Notes: generated from the sequence alone by a model not told the origin. A DNA stretch of 64,000 bases from Marinibacterium sp050389775 (GCF_050389775.1 NZ_CP177153.1:4891-68890); one strand, 5' to 3'; shown: positions 8,897 to 17,178, counted from the stretch's first letter. Numbers and translations: made by a program.

Positions 8897-9213
8897 GCCC
8901 CTGGATGCTCCCGTTGTCTTGCCGCGCCGCGCCGGTGTGGCGCGGGTCCCGTCGGACGTACCGGGAAGTGCCGCCGGTGTCCATCACCGCCCCGCCCGCA
9001 ACGCCCTTCCGCCCGCCGCCTGGCACCCTGCCGCCACGCCCCTTTCTGCGGCGGTGCACCGGGCGTCGGCGTCCGGCCGGATATTTATGAAGAGAAAGAA
9101 GCAGAAGGCCGGTGACAGGCCCCGCCCGCACCGCCGGGGGCCGACGTGCTGCTTCTTTCTCTTTCCAAGTATCCGTCCCCGCCACGGGCCGTGGTCCCCG
9201 GCAGGGGCGCGCC
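8897..9213. other. Intergenic region between rmlA and the two-domain glycosyltransferase gene
   Basis: This is a 317-bp spacer within a run of minus-strand genes. Its right part holds the second copy of the long dispersed repeat (9068-9202), just after the rmlA stop. The left part (8900-9060) should hold the promoter of the glycosyltransferase-acetyltransferase-sulfotransferase trio, but no clear box was seen. Confidence 0.5.
9068..9202. repeat. Dispersed 140-bp repeat, copy 2
   Basis: This element has the same order of parts as 4487-4627: left arm GGATATTTATGAAGAGAAAG from 9079, right arm TGCTGCTTCTTTCTCTTTCC from 9147, then the shared tail CCACGGGCCGTGGTCCCCGG. Only a few substitutions and a short gap separate the copies. 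It lies 11 bp after the rmlA stop codon, a position expected of a terminator. Confidence 0.85.
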
Positions 9214-10086
9214 TCAGGCCAGCAGGCCGGAGAGGTAGGCCCCGTAGCGGTTCTTGCGGTACTTCTCGGCCTGGACACGCAGGGCATCGGCATCGATCCA
9301 GCCGTTCTTGAAGGCGATCTCTTCCAGGCAGCCGGTCTGCAGGCCCTGGCGGGTCTCCAGCGTGCGCACGAAATTGCCCGCATCCAGCAGCGAGGCATGG
9401 GTGCCGGTGTCGAGCCAGGCATAGCCCCGGCCCATCCGCTGCACGTCCAGCGTGCCATCGGCCAGGTACATTTCCAGCAGCGTCGTGATCTCGACTTCGC
9501 CCCGGTCCGACGGCTTGACCTCGCGGGCCCGCGCCGGCGCCGTGCCATCGAGGAAATAGAGCCCGGTCACCGCGTAGTTCGACGGCGGCACCTCGGGTTT
9601 CTCGATGATCTGGGTGACCTCGCCGTCTTCGCCGAAGGCCACCACGCCATAACGTTCCGGGTCGGCCACGTGATAGCCGAAGACCGTGCCCCCGGTCTCC
9701 TTGGCATCGGCCGCGGCCATGATCTCGGGCAGGCCGTGGCCGAAGAAGATGTTGTCGCCCAGCACCATGGCCGACGGCGCGCCATCGAGGAAATCCTCGG
9801 CCAGGATATAGGCCTGGGCCAGCCCGTCGGGCGAAGGCTGGACGACATAGGTCAGCTCGATGCCCCATTGGCTGCCATCGCCCAGGGTGCGCTGGAACTG
9901 GTCCTGGTCCTGGGGCGTGGTGATCATGCAGATCTCGCGGATGCCGGCCAGCATCAGCACCGAGATCGGGTAGTAGATCATCGGCTTGTCATAGATCGGC
10001 AGCAGCTGTTTCGACACGCCCACGGTGATCGGGTAAAGCCGCGTGCCGGAGCCGCCGGCCAGGATGATGCCCTTGCGCTGGGTCAT
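9214..10086 (-). CDS. rmlA: Glucose-1-phosphate thymidylyltransferase (dTDP-glucose synthesis)
   Basis: This 290-aa enzyme makes dTDP-glucose from dTTP and glucose-1-phosphate, the first step of dTDP-L-rhamnose synthesis. The N-terminus GIILAGGSGTRLYPIT holds the nucleotide-binding GGSGTR (11-16). KQLLPIYDKPMIYYP and VLGDNIFFG are diagnostic of RmlA. The length matches the family. An ATG at 10092 overlaps the upstream stop (ATGA), but the AAGGAG ribosome site is only 2 bases from it and 8 bases from the ATG at 10086, which is preferred. Together with rmlB, rmlD and rmlC nearby the pathway is complete. Confidence 0.97.
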   Translation of the reverse strand: MTQRKGIILAGGSGTRLYPITVGVSKQLLPIYDKPMIYYPISVLMLAGIREICMITTPQDQDQFQRTLGDGSQWGIELTYVVQPSPDGLAQAYILAEDFLDGAPSAMVLGDNIFFGHGLPEIMAAADAKETGGTVFGYHVADPERYGVVAFGEDGEVTQIIEKPEVPPSNYAVTGLYFLDGTAPARAREVKPSDRGEVEITTLLEMYLADGTLDVQRMGRGYAWLDTGTHASLLDAGNFVRTLETRQGLQTGCLEEIAFKNGWIDADALRVQAEKYRKNRYGAYLSGLLA

Positions 10087-10088
10087 GT

Positions 10089-10961
10089 TCATATCTCCTT
10101 GGAGTCAATCTTGATGTTCGGAAATGTCAGGGTCTCGGAACCGATCCTGCCGGCATAAAGCGCCAGGTCGTCGGCATAGCTGCGCGCCACCGTATCGGCC
10201 AGCGCGGCATCGTAAAGGGCGGCATGGGCCGGGGCCCGGCCGCCGGCCTGCAGCTCGGCCAGGGCGGCCAGCGGCATGTCGGCAAAGCTGCCCCCGCCCG
10301 GCGCGCTGTCGAGCAGCTCGAACCGGTCGGTGCCATGGCGGGTCAGCGGCCGGGCATCGACCAGCTCCAGCCCGATCCGCTCCGCCAGGTCGGTGCGGGC
10401 CGCGGCCATGCGCTCGACGGCATACCAGGCGTCGTATTCGGCATAGACCAGGAAATCGACCTGCGGCCGCCAATGTTCGTTCAGCACCAGCCCGGCCCGC
10501 GGTTCCATCCCGTCGGCGGCCAGCTCCGGCCCGGTGACCAGGCCCACGAAATCGCGGAAGCAGAACCGCGCCGGGTCCAGCCGGTCGCCCGTCGCCCGGT
10601 TGAGCTGCCAGTATTCCGGCTGCCGCCCGACGATCTTGTCGAGAAAGACCGAGGCCAGCCGGGCATGGGGGCAGCGCAGGATGACAAAGGTGAACCGCGC
10701 CGTGGCCAGGTCGCGCAGCCCGGCCCGGAAGGTCGGGTTGTTGTGGTGGATCCAGCTCCATTGCTCCAGCCCGCCGATCGCCCCGTTGGCCAGGGCCAGG
10801 CTGACGCGCAGGGTCGAACAGGCGTTCTTGGGAATGAAACTGTAGACCGCCCCCGCCCCGTAATGGCACAGCGCATAGCCGGCGGCAAAGCCGTGATCGG
10901 CATTGGCCGCCAGGGCCTGGCGGCTGGTGCCGGCGTAGCGCAGCAGGCGGGGGTGGGTCAT
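10089..10961 (-). CDS. Carbohydrate sulfotransferase (HNK-1/chondroitin-type Sulfotransfer_2)
   Basis: This is a 290-aa protein inserted between rmlD and rmlA. FIPKNACSTLRVSL (about 42-55) is the 5'-phosphosulfate loop in the KNACST form seen in Golgi-type carbohydrate sulfotransferases and their bacterial relatives. VILRCPHARLASVFLDKI (about 112-129) is the 3'-phosphate segment. It starts only 4 bp after rmlD and its stop lies a few bases before rmlA, so it is cotranscribed with rhamnose synthesis. This placement makes a sulfated rhamnose-containing glycan a reasonable inference. No signal peptide is seen, so it should act in the cytoplasm before export. Confidence 0.85.
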   Translation of the reverse strand: MTHPRLLRYAGTSRQALAANADHGFAAGYALCHYGAGAVYSFIPKNACSTLRVSLALANGAIGGLEQWSWIHHNNPTFRAGLRDLATARFTFVILRCPHARLASVFLDKIVGRQPEYWQLNRATGDRLDPARFCFRDFVGLVTGPELAADGMEPRAGLVLNEHWRPQVDFLVYAEYDAWYAVERMAAARTDLAERIGLELVDARPLTRHGTDRFELLDSAPGGGSFADMPLAALAELQAGGRAPAHAALYDAALADTVARSYADDLALYAGRIGSETLTFPNIKIDSKEI

Positions 10962-10965
10962 GGCC

Positions 10966-11835
10966 TCAGCCCTTCAGCGCCCGGACGATGCCGGCGGTGG
11001 CCGCGCGCCAGTCGGGGCGGGTCACGCCAAAGGCCGTTTCCAGCGAGGTGCAATCCATCCGCGAGTTCAGCGGCCGGGCGGCGGGTGTCGGATAGGCCGA
11101 GCTGGGGATGTCCTCGACGGCGCAGTCGATGCCGGCCACGGCAAAGATCTCGCGGGCGAAATCGGCCCAGCTGGCATCCGGGGCGCCCGAGAAATGGTAG
11201 ATGCCCGATTTCTGCGGATGGCCGACAAGGCCGGTGGCCATGGCCAGGCAGGCCAGGGCGATGTCGCGCGCCGGGGTCGGCCCGCCGATCTGGTCGGCCA
11301 CGATGGTCAGCTTGTCGCGGCTTTCGCCGAGCCGCAGCATGGTCTTGAGGAAATTGTTGCCATGGGCCGAGAACACCCAGGACGTCCGCAGGATGGCATG
11401 GCTCCCGCCGGCCGCGACAACGGCCTCTTCGCCGGCCAGCTTGGTGCGGCCATAGGCGCCGAGCGGCGCGGTGGGATGGTCGGGCGTCCAGGGCTCGGTG
11501 CCATCGCCGGCAAAGACGTAATCAGTGGAAATATGCACGAAGGGAATGCCCAGCTCGGCACAGGCCCGGGCCATGGCCCCCGGCGCCGCGCCGTTGATCA
11601 CCGCCGCGCGGGCCTCGTCCTCTTCGGCGCGGTCGACGGCGGTATAGGCCGCGGCATTGATCACCGCGTCGGGCTGGCGGTCGCGGATCGCCCGGGCACA
11701 GGCCTCGGGGTCCTCCAGGTTCGCCAGGTCGCGGTTCAGGCAGGTCAGCTCATCGACCAGGTCGAAACCCAGGTCGGCGGCGGCGGCCAGTTCGGTGGCC
11801 ACCTGGCCGCTGTGGCCGAAGACGAGAATGTTCAT
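10966..11835 (-). CDS. rmlD: dTDP-4-dehydrorhamnose reductase
   Basis: This 289-aa NADPH-dependent enzyme catalyses the last step of dTDP-L-rhamnose synthesis. The N-terminus MNILVFGHSGQVATEL has the GxxGQ cofactor loop. STDYVFAG (103-110) and Tyr128-x3-Lys132 (YGRTK) form the short-chain dehydrogenase active site, and the length is standard for RmlD. The ATG at 11835 has GGAGAG 8 bases upstream and overlaps the stop of the small upstream gene (ATGA). It belongs to the run rmlB - glycosyltransferase - small gene - rmlD - sulfotransferase - rmlA. Confidence 0.96.
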   Translation of the reverse strand: MNILVFGHSGQVATELAAAADLGFDLVDELTCLNRDLANLEDPEACARAIRDRQPDAVINAAAYTAVDRAEEDEARAAVINGAAPGAMARACAELGIPFVHISTDYVFAGDGTEPWTPDHPTAPLGAYGRTKLAGEEAVVAAGGSHAILRTSWVFSAHGNNFLKTMLRLGESRDKLTIVADQIGGPTPARDIALACLAMATGLVGHPQKSGIYHFSGAPDASWADFAREIFAVAGIDCAVEDIPSSAYPTPAARPLNSRMDCTSLETAFGVTRPDWRAATAGIVRALKG

Positions 11836-12029
11836 GGGGAATGCTCTCCGGTCGTGGTCCGGCCCGGCGCCTGGCCGAACCGCTCGTAATGCTCTGCATA
11901 CCGCGCCGGGCGGCCCGGTGCCATCACCCCGCCGCCGCCCGCCCGCGCGGCCGCTGCATCCGGCCAGCACGGCGCATGGGCGCAACGGGCGCAGCGGGCC
12001 AGCGTGTCGGCAATCCGGGCAAGGGGCAT
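11832..12029 (-). CDS. Small Cys-containing protein of unknown function
   Basis: This is a predicted 65-aa protein between the GT-B-like glycosyltransferase gene and rmlD. It starts 13 bp after the upstream stop, with AGAAGG about 8 bases before the ATG, and its TGA overlaps the rmlD start codon (ATGA). That coupling is the main support. The sequence has a Cys cluster (ARCARCAHAPCW) followed by an Ala/Gly stretch and PARYAEHYERFGQ. The CxxC arrangement could bind a metal, but nothing more can be claimed. It could instead be a leader that merely couples rmlD translation. Confidence 0.45.
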   Translation of the reverse strand: MPLARIADTLARCARCAHAPCWPDAAAARAGGGGVMAPGRPARYAEHYERFGQAPGRTTTGEHSP

Positions 12030-12042
12030 GGGATGGGCCTTC

Positions 12043-13356
12043 TCAGCTGCCGCCCGCCGGGCGGATGCCCAGGGTTTCCTCGTAGCCGCGCAGGCGCCGG
12101 CCCTGGATGCGGCATTTCTCGTCCAGCCCGCGGGCATGGGCATATTGCCGGTCGATCAGCCCGTAGAGCTCCTGTTCGCGGCGGCACTGGCCCAGGAAGG
12201 TCTCGCGGTCGACCCGCGGCTGCGGCCGGCCGGCGCGCAGCTTGCCGATGCGCGCTTCCAGCCGGTCGAGATGCTCTTCCAGCCGGTAGGGCATCGGATC
12301 GGGCAGCTGGCGGGCGGCCTCGGGAAAGCCCCGGGCCAGTTCGCGGGCCAGCGCGTCGGCCGGGCGCGGGCCGGGGGTGCACCGGCCCGAGAAATTGGTC
12401 GCCGCCGCCGCCGGCACCCGGTCGGGCAACAGCCAGCCGGGCCCGCCGAAATGGTCGTAGCAGAACACCGGCCGGTGCGAGCGCAGGGCATATTGCACGG
12501 TCTTGCCGATGGTCACCACGGCGTCATGGGTCTGCACGTCGGTCGGCGTCAGCCGCCGCTGCTGGCCGGCCTGGCCGATCCGGGTGACCTGCACGCCCTG
12601 GGCCTCGAGGATGCGGAAGGCATGGGCCAGCTCGTCGGGCAGGTGGTTGGACACCGACAGCAGCCGGGTCATCCAGGTCGGGTCAAGCTCGGGCTGGGGC
12701 GCGGCAAAGCTGCGCGGGGCGGGGTTGGGAAACAAGGTCGCCTCGGCGAATTCCGGTCCGAACCCGGCCAGCTTGGTCCGGGTTTCCGGCGAATTGGCCA
12801 GGATGATGTCGGCCAGCACGGCCTGGCTGAAGGGCGCGGGGAATTCGAAGGGCTCGAAGGGCGACAGGTGGTTGTAGACGAAGACCGGCCGCTTTTCACC
12901 CAGCAGCACATCGGGGGCCTGGCGGGCCAGGAAGGCCGTCGGCGCCTGGTGGTGCGAATAGACCACGTCGTAATCGCCCAGGTTCACCCCGGCCGGATCG
13001 CGGATCACCGGCAGGTCGGGCATGCCCGCCGCGTCCAGCATGGCCGGATCGGCAAAGCGGCAATAGAGCGTGACCTCGTGGCCGCGCCCGGTCAGGGCCT
13101 GCAGCATCTCGATCGTGACCACCTCGGAGCCGGCCCACTCATGCAGGTGATGGGTGCAGATCAGCCAGCGCAGGGCCCGGGCCGACGGCGCCGGGGCCGG
13201 CGTGGCCGGGGCGGTGTCGGGCCGCACCGGGTCCGGGATGGCCGGGCCCGGAATGACCGGATCATGTGCGCGCCCCGGGGGGGCCGCCTCTGCCGTGGCT
13301 TGCGGTCCGGCGCCCATCCCCTCTGCGCCCGACCCCGTCGCTGTCCCTGTCACCAT
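12043..13356 (-). CDS. GT-B fold glycosyltransferase (GT4-like)
   Basis: This is a 437-aa protein. A Pro/Ala-rich tail of about 60 residues precedes the catalytic core, which begins RWLICTHHLHEWAGSEVV, the GGxE-like acceptor loop of GT4 enzymes. DVVYSHHQAPTAF, PVFVYNHLSPFEPFEFP and IILANSPETRTKLAGFG follow the usual N-terminal domain order. The C-terminal end is a basic helical tail. The start is uncertain: ATG 13356 is taken because the extension to 13446 has no ribosome site and looks non-coding. It sits 126 bp downstream of rmlB, so transfer of rhamnose or a neighbouring sugar is likely. Confidence 0.75.
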   Translation of the reverse strand: MVTGTATGSGAEGMGAGPQATAEAAPPGRAHDPVIPGPAIPDPVRPDTAPATPAPAPSARALRWLICTHHLHEWAGSEVVTIEMLQALTGRGHEVTLYCRFADPAMLDAAGMPDLPVIRDPAGVNLGDYDVVYSHHQAPTAFLARQAPDVLLGEKRPVFVYNHLSPFEPFEFPAPFSQAVLADIILANSPETRTKLAGFGPEFAEATLFPNPAPRSFAAPQPELDPTWMTRLLSVSNHLPDELAHAFRILEAQGVQVTRIGQAGQQRRLTPTDVQTHDAVVTIGKTVQYALRSHRPVFCYDHFGGPGWLLPDRVPAAAATNFSGRCTPGPRPADALARELARGFPEAARQLPDPMPYRLEEHLDRLEARIGKLRAGRPQPRVDRETFLGQCRREQELYGLIDRQYAHARGLDEKCRIQGRRLRGYEETLGIRPAGGS

Positions 13357-13482
13357 GCCCTGAGCCCCGCGCCCCCGTTCCTTGCCGCCGGTCCACCCTG
13401 GCCCATCCCTGGCCTGCAGGTAGGTTGCCCGCCGTCGCCTGTCCACCTGTTCACCGGGCCCCTGCCGGGGCCCCGGGCCCGT

Positions 13483-14529
13483 TCAGCCGGTCTTGCCCAG
13501 CCGCTGGCCCACGCCGTCGCGGTCCTGCAGGGCCCGCCACCAGCTTTCGTTGTCCAGGTACCACCTCACGGTCTTCTCCAGGCCTTCTTCAACCGTCACG
13601 CTCGGTCTCCAGCCCAGTTCCGCGCGAATCCGGGTCGGGTCGATGGCATAACGGGCATCATGGCCCGGCCGGTCGGTCACGAAGGTGATCTGCTCGGCAT
13701 AGGGCGCCGCCCCGGGCTTGAGCCGGTCGAGGATCGCACAGAGCGTCTGCACCAGTTCGAGATTGGTGCGCTCGTTCTCGCCGCCGATGTTGTAGGACCG
13801 GCCCAGCTCGCCCTTCTGCACCACGGTCAGCAGCGCATCGGCATGGTCCTCGACATAGAGCCAGTCGCGGATGTTGCTGCCATCGCCGTAGATCGGCAGC
13901 GGCTCGCCGGCCAGGGCCTTGAGGATGATCACCGGGATCAGCTTTTCGGGGAAGTGGAACGGCCCGTAATTGTTCGAGCAATTCGTCATCACCACGGGCA
14001 GGCCATAGGTATGGAACCAGGCGCTGACCAGGTGGTCCGACGCCGCCTTGGACGAGGAATAGGGCGAGCGCGGATCGTAGGGCGTGTCTTCGGTGAACAT
14101 GACCTCGGGATCGTTGGGCAGGCTGCCAAAGACCTCGTCGGTCGAGATGTGGTGGAAACGGAAGCTCTCGGGCTTGCCCATTTCCGTCCAGTATTTCCGC
14201 GCGGCTTCCAGCAGGGTGTAGGTGCCGGTCACGTTGGTATGGATGAAATCGCCCGGCCCGTCGATCGAGCGGTCGACATGGGATTCGGCGGCCAGGTGCA
14301 TGATGGCATCCGGCTTGTGCGCGGCCAGGATCCGGTCCATCGCCGCGCGGTCGCAGATGTCGGCCTGTTCAAAGGCATAGCCGTCGCTGTCGGCCACCGA
14401 GGCCACGTTGTCGAGGCAGGCCGCATAGGTCAGCGCGTCGACATTGACCACCTGGTGGCCCTGGCCGATGGCCTGGCGCACCACGGCCGATCCGATGAAC
14501 CCGGCTCCGCCCGTTACCAATAGCTTCAT
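13483..14529 (-). CDS. rmlB: dTDP-glucose 4,6-dehydratase
   Basis: This 348-aa NAD-dependent enzyme converts dTDP-glucose to dTDP-4-keto-6-deoxyglucose. LLVTGGAGFIGSAVV (3-17) is the NAD-binding loop. The catalytic Thr-Asp-Glu is at 130-132 (STDEVFG) and Tyr157-x3-Lys161 lies in SPYSSSKAASDHLV, all standard for RmlB. The ATG at 14529 follows GAGGAT at 7 bases. It is the first gene of the minus-strand rhamnose run. A promoter-like pair and a 33-bp palindrome lie directly upstream. Confidence 0.97.
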   Translation of the reverse strand: MKLLVTGGAGFIGSAVVRQAIGQGHQVVNVDALTYAACLDNVASVADSDGYAFEQADICDRAAMDRILAAHKPDAIMHLAAESHVDRSIDGPGDFIHTNVTGTYTLLEAARKYWTEMGKPESFRFHHISTDEVFGSLPNDPEVMFTEDTPYDPRSPYSSSKAASDHLVSAWFHTYGLPVVMTNCSNNYGPFHFPEKLIPVIILKALAGEPLPIYGDGSNIRDWLYVEDHADALLTVVQKGELGRSYNIGGENERTNLELVQTLCAILDRLKPGAAPYAEQITFVTDRPGHDARYAIDPTRIRAELGWRPSVTVEEGLEKTVRWYLDNESWWRALQDRDGVGQRLGKTG

Positions 14530-14561
14530 GAAAGACATCCTCAAAATACGGCGTTTGCCTT

Positions 14562-14590
14562 CTCATACTGAACCGCCGGACAAACGTAAA
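14562..14590 (-). promoter_or_regulatory. Candidate sigma-70-type promoter of rmlB
   Basis: Read on the minus strand, TTTACG (14590-14585) is followed after 17 bases by TATGAG (14567-14562). The expected transcript start lies about 25-30 bases before the rmlB ATG. The match is fair rather than strong. Confidence 0.4.
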
Positions 14591-14622
14591 CGCGCCAGAG
14601 CGCGGCCGGGCGGCGCCGTTCT

Positions 14623-14655
14623 GCCCATCGATGCCGCAATGCGGCATCGATGGGC
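14623..14655. promoter_or_regulatory. Perfect 33-bp palindrome upstream of rmlB
   Basis: Two 16-base arms (GCCCATCGATGCCGCA and its exact reverse complement) flank a single A at 14639. The palindrome starts 33 bp upstream of the -35 candidate of rmlB. That position and symmetry suit a regulator-binding site; the lack of a T run argues against a simple terminator. Confidence 0.65.
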
Positions 14656-15198
14656 AATGCCGGTTGCGATCCGGCCCCGCGTCCCGTGGCCGCCCGCCGA
14701 CGTGATCCCCGGATGCCCCTGCCGGAGATCCTCCGACATGTTCCCCCGCCCGGCGGGCCGCCCGCAAGATGTGCGTGCATCGCCCGCGCCCGCATCGCGC
14801 GGGGGTTGTCCATCAGGGGTTGCCCGGGCGGCGGGCGGGCGATTTAAATCGGGGCAGGGCATCGGGGCCGTCCGTGACACCCCGCCCCGATGCCCTGCCC
14901 TGCTGCCACCCGCCGCCAAGGCGACCCGCCCGACACCGCCCCGACACCGCCTGCCCCGGCGACCAACCCGATACCGACACCCCTGCCCTGTCCGCCGCGC
15001 CTCCGATACCGGCCCACATCATCCGTCCCGTTTGCAACACGCCACCCGAGACCACTCCGCCACCTGGCACCAACGCCCGCCCCGTCCAAAACACGCCCCG
15101 CCCAACACGCGACACGCGGGCCGCCCAACACCCGACATGCCCCCGCCCAACACGCGCCCATCCCTGACATGCGCCCCCGCCCCGGACCCTGCCCGCCC

Positions 15199-16212
15199 AT
15201 GCCCGACAGCCCCGCCGATCCCGCCCAGCCCGCCAACCCCCTGACCGCCGACCCCCTGCACACGATCCCCAGCCTCTACGGCCCGCTGGCCGTGCCGCCC
15301 TGGCCCGAGGACCTGATCGTGCGGGCCCTGCAGGCGCATGGCGAATGGGGCGCGGCGGAAACCGAATTGCTGGCCCCGGTCCTGCCCGACGCCCCGGTGG
15401 TCTGGGACCTGGGCGCCTTCCTGGGCAGTTTCAGCCTGGGCCTGGCCCGCCATCACCCCCTGGCCCGGGTGCTGGCCGTCGAGGCCAATCCCCGGGTGCT
15501 GCCCTGCCTGGCACGCAATCTCGACCGGCTGCTGGCCTGCCCGGCACGGGCCCTGCATGCCGGGGTCGGCGGCCGGGCCGGCTGGCTGGTGCCCCGCGCC
15601 CGGCCCGATGCCGAGACCAACCACGGGGCGCAGGATTACGACCTGGTGACCGGCCCCGCCGGCCCGGCCGGGGCCGTGCCCTGCCGGACCCTGCCCGAGC
15701 TGCGCGCCGAACATGGCGATTACGACATGCTCAAGCTGGATCTCGAAGGGCTGGAAACCGAGGTGCTGCAGGGCGACCGGGCCTATATCGCCGCGCGCCG
15801 GCCGGTGATCTGGGCCGAATGCAACGAGGACCGGGCCAGCCTGGCGCTGCTGAAGGCCCTGGCCGGGCTGGGCTATGCGCCGGTCTACCTGGCCTTCCCG
15901 GCCTTTCGCCGGGCCAATTTCAACCGCGCCACCGACCTGATCTATCCGCTGGCCTACGAGGCCGGGCTGCTGGCCGCGCCGCCGGACCTGCTGGCCCGCC
16001 TGACCGGCCGTGTCGCGGGCGAAGAGATCATCACCCGGCCGCTGTCGGGCCCGCAGGACCTGCGCCGGGCGCTCTTTGACACGCCGCGCTGGGGCAAGGC
16101 CGAATGGGCGGGGATGAGCCGGCCCGAGCTGATCGCCCGGCTGGGCCGGCTGAGCCAGGGCCAGGGCCTGGCCGATTTCCTCGACCCGCCGGGCCAGCCC
16201 GAAGAGCTGTGA
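15199..16212 (+). CDS. FkbM family methyltransferase
   Basis: This is a 337-aa protein; longer upstream openings are Pro/His-rich and look non-coding, so the ATG at 15199 is preferred, though its ribosome site is weak. VVWDLGAFLGSFSLGLA (67-83) is SAM-binding motif I and AVEANP (93-98) carries the ribose-binding acidic residue. YDMLKLDLEGLETEVLQG (175-192) is the FkbM signature. The C-terminal 140 residues extend beyond the core. FkbM enzymes O-methylate sugars or polyketides; here a polysaccharide sugar is likely. It is transcribed against rmlC and divergently from rmlB. Confidence 0.88.
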   Translation: MPDSPADPAQPANPLTADPLHTIPSLYGPLAVPPWPEDLIVRALQAHGEWGAAETELLAPVLPDAPVVWDLGAFLGSFSLGLARHHPLARVLAVEANPRVLPCLARNLDRLLACPARALHAGVGGRAGWLVPRARPDAETNHGAQDYDLVTGPAGPAGAVPCRTLPELRAEHGDYDMLKLDLEGLETEVLQGDRAYIAARRPVIWAECNEDRASLALLKALAGLGYAPVYLAFPAFRRANFNRATDLIYPLAYEAGLLAAPPDLLARLTGRVAGEEIITRPLSGPQDLRRALFDTPRWGKAEWAGMSRPELIARLGRLSQGQGLADFLDPPGQPEEL

Positions 16213-16268
16213 GGCAGGGGGGGCGCCCCAATCCCGTGCCCAATCCCGTGCCCTGCCCCGCGCGGGGG

Positions 16269-16437
16269 CCATCCGCACGGATCACATGGCGGGAATCGTC
16301 CGCGCGGCCCGCGTGCGGGGCGCGCCTGTGGGCATCAGCCGCACCGATCGCGTGTGGGTATCAACCGCACGGGCCACGTGCGAGGTCCATCCGCACGGAT
16401 CGCGTGCGAGGACCATCCGCACCGCACACGTGCGAGG
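16269..16437. repeat. Degenerate tandem repeats of 26-28 bp
   Basis: The spacer between the convergent methyltransferase and rmlC genes holds five or six imperfect units resembling CATCCGCACGGATCGCGTGC followed by GAGG. The best preserved are the last three (about 16359-16437). Each unit contains an internal short inverted repeat (CCGCAC...GTGCG). Confidence 0.65.
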
Positions 16438-16438
16438 A

Positions 16439-16999
16439 TCAGCCTTCCCAGGTGAAGGGGCTGTCGAAATCCTTCAGCAGCGGGGCGGCGGCATCCTTGC
16501 CGCTGAGCACGGCCTCGCCGGTCAGGTCCCAGGCGATGCCGATGTCGGGATCGTCGAAGCGCACCGCACCATCGGCCGTGGGCGAATAGTAATCGGTGCA
16601 CTTGTAGATGATCTCGGTATGCGGCGCGCGGGTCGAGAACCCGTGCAGGAAGCCCTTGGGCACCAGCAGCTGCTTGCCGTTCTCGGCGGTCAGCTCGATG
16701 CCGAACCACTGGCCGTAGGTCGGGCTGCCCTTGCGGATGTCGACGGCCACGTCGAACAGCGCGCCCTGGCCGCAGCGCACCAGCTTGTCCTGGGCATCGG
16801 GCGGGGCCTGGAAATGCAGGCCGCGCACGGTGTTCACGGTTTCACTGACCGAATGGTTGTCCTGGACGAAATCCATGTCGATGCCGTGCTCGGCCAGCAG
16901 CTTCTTGTTCCAGCTTTCGGAGAAGAAGCCCCGGTCGTCGCCAAAGCGTTTCGGGGTGAGGATGAGCACGCCGGAAAGCGGGGTCTCTTCGATCTGCAT
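16439..16999 (-). CDS. rmlC: dTDP-4-dehydrorhamnose 3,5-epimerase
   Basis: This 186-aa cupin enzyme converts dTDP-4-keto-6-deoxyglucose to dTDP-4-keto-L-rhamnose. The catalytic His62 lies in VRGLHFQAPP and Tyr138 in KCTDYYSP. FGDDRGFFSESW (19-30) and QDNHSVSETVNTVRGLHF are family hallmarks, and the length is normal. It is separated from rmlB/D/A by the opposing methyltransferase gene, so it needs its own promoter. A conserved upstream motif at 17031-17059, shared with the next upstream gene, is the candidate. Confidence 0.97.
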   Translation of the reverse strand: MQIEETPLSGVLILTPKRFGDDRGFFSESWNKKLLAEHGIDMDFVQDNHSVSETVNTVRGLHFQAPPDAQDKLVRCGQGALFDVAVDIRKGSPTYGQWFGIELTAENGKQLLVPKGFLHGFSTRAPHTEIIYKCTDYYSPTADGAVRFDDPDIGIAWDLTGEAVLSGKDAAAPLLKDFDSPFTWEG

Positions 17000-17030
17000 G
17001 GGGGCCTCTCTGCCATGGAACTGCCGTCCC

Positions 17031-17059
17031 CCTTAACAATCTCCCGTCACGCTGTCACG
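17031..17059 (-). promoter_or_regulatory. Conserved upstream motif of rmlC (copy 1)
   Basis: On the minus strand the block runs from GTGACA through a GC-rich spacer to GATTGTTAAGG, ending 31 bases before the rmlC ATG. The same block precedes the GT61 gene at 18383-18410. GTGACA and TTGTTA-like boxes could be promoter elements. Confidence 0.45.
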
Positions 17060-17178
17060 GCTTGGCACGGCCCTGCCCCGATCGCCCGGCAGGAAACGCG
17101 CGGCAGTCACGGCCCAGATCACGGGCAGGATCGCGGGCAGGATCCCGGCCCGCACGGCGCCGCCCTGCCCGGCCGGTT

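Larger units (their letters stand above)
14530..15198. other. Divergent control region between rmlB and the FkbM methyltransferase gene
   Basis: This 669-bp region holds the rmlB promoter candidate (14562-14590) and the 33-bp palindrome (14623-14655). Toward the methyltransferase it becomes C-rich, with four loosely repeated CCCAACACGCGACA-like units at about 15085-15160. No gene was recognised in it. Confidence 0.6.

Noticed and set aside
6404..9115. Long open frame on the plus strand opposite the two-domain glycosyltransferase gene
   Set aside because: Composition is dominated by Gly, His, Gln, Arg and Asp as expected from reading a GC-rich gene backwards; no motif or ribosome site. The minus-strand frame has clear GT2 and GT4 motifs.
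4487..9202. Composite transposon bounded by the long repeats
   Set aside because: The repeats encode no transposase, have no terminal inverted repeats of insertion-sequence type, and no target duplications were recognised.
12004..14523. Long plus-strand frame opposite rmlB and the GT-B glycosyltransferase gene
   Set aside because: It is an antisense shadow of two well-supported genes and has no family features.
16269..16437. CRISPR-like array between rmlC and the methyltransferase gene
   Set aside because: The units are degenerate, adjacent and without spacers.
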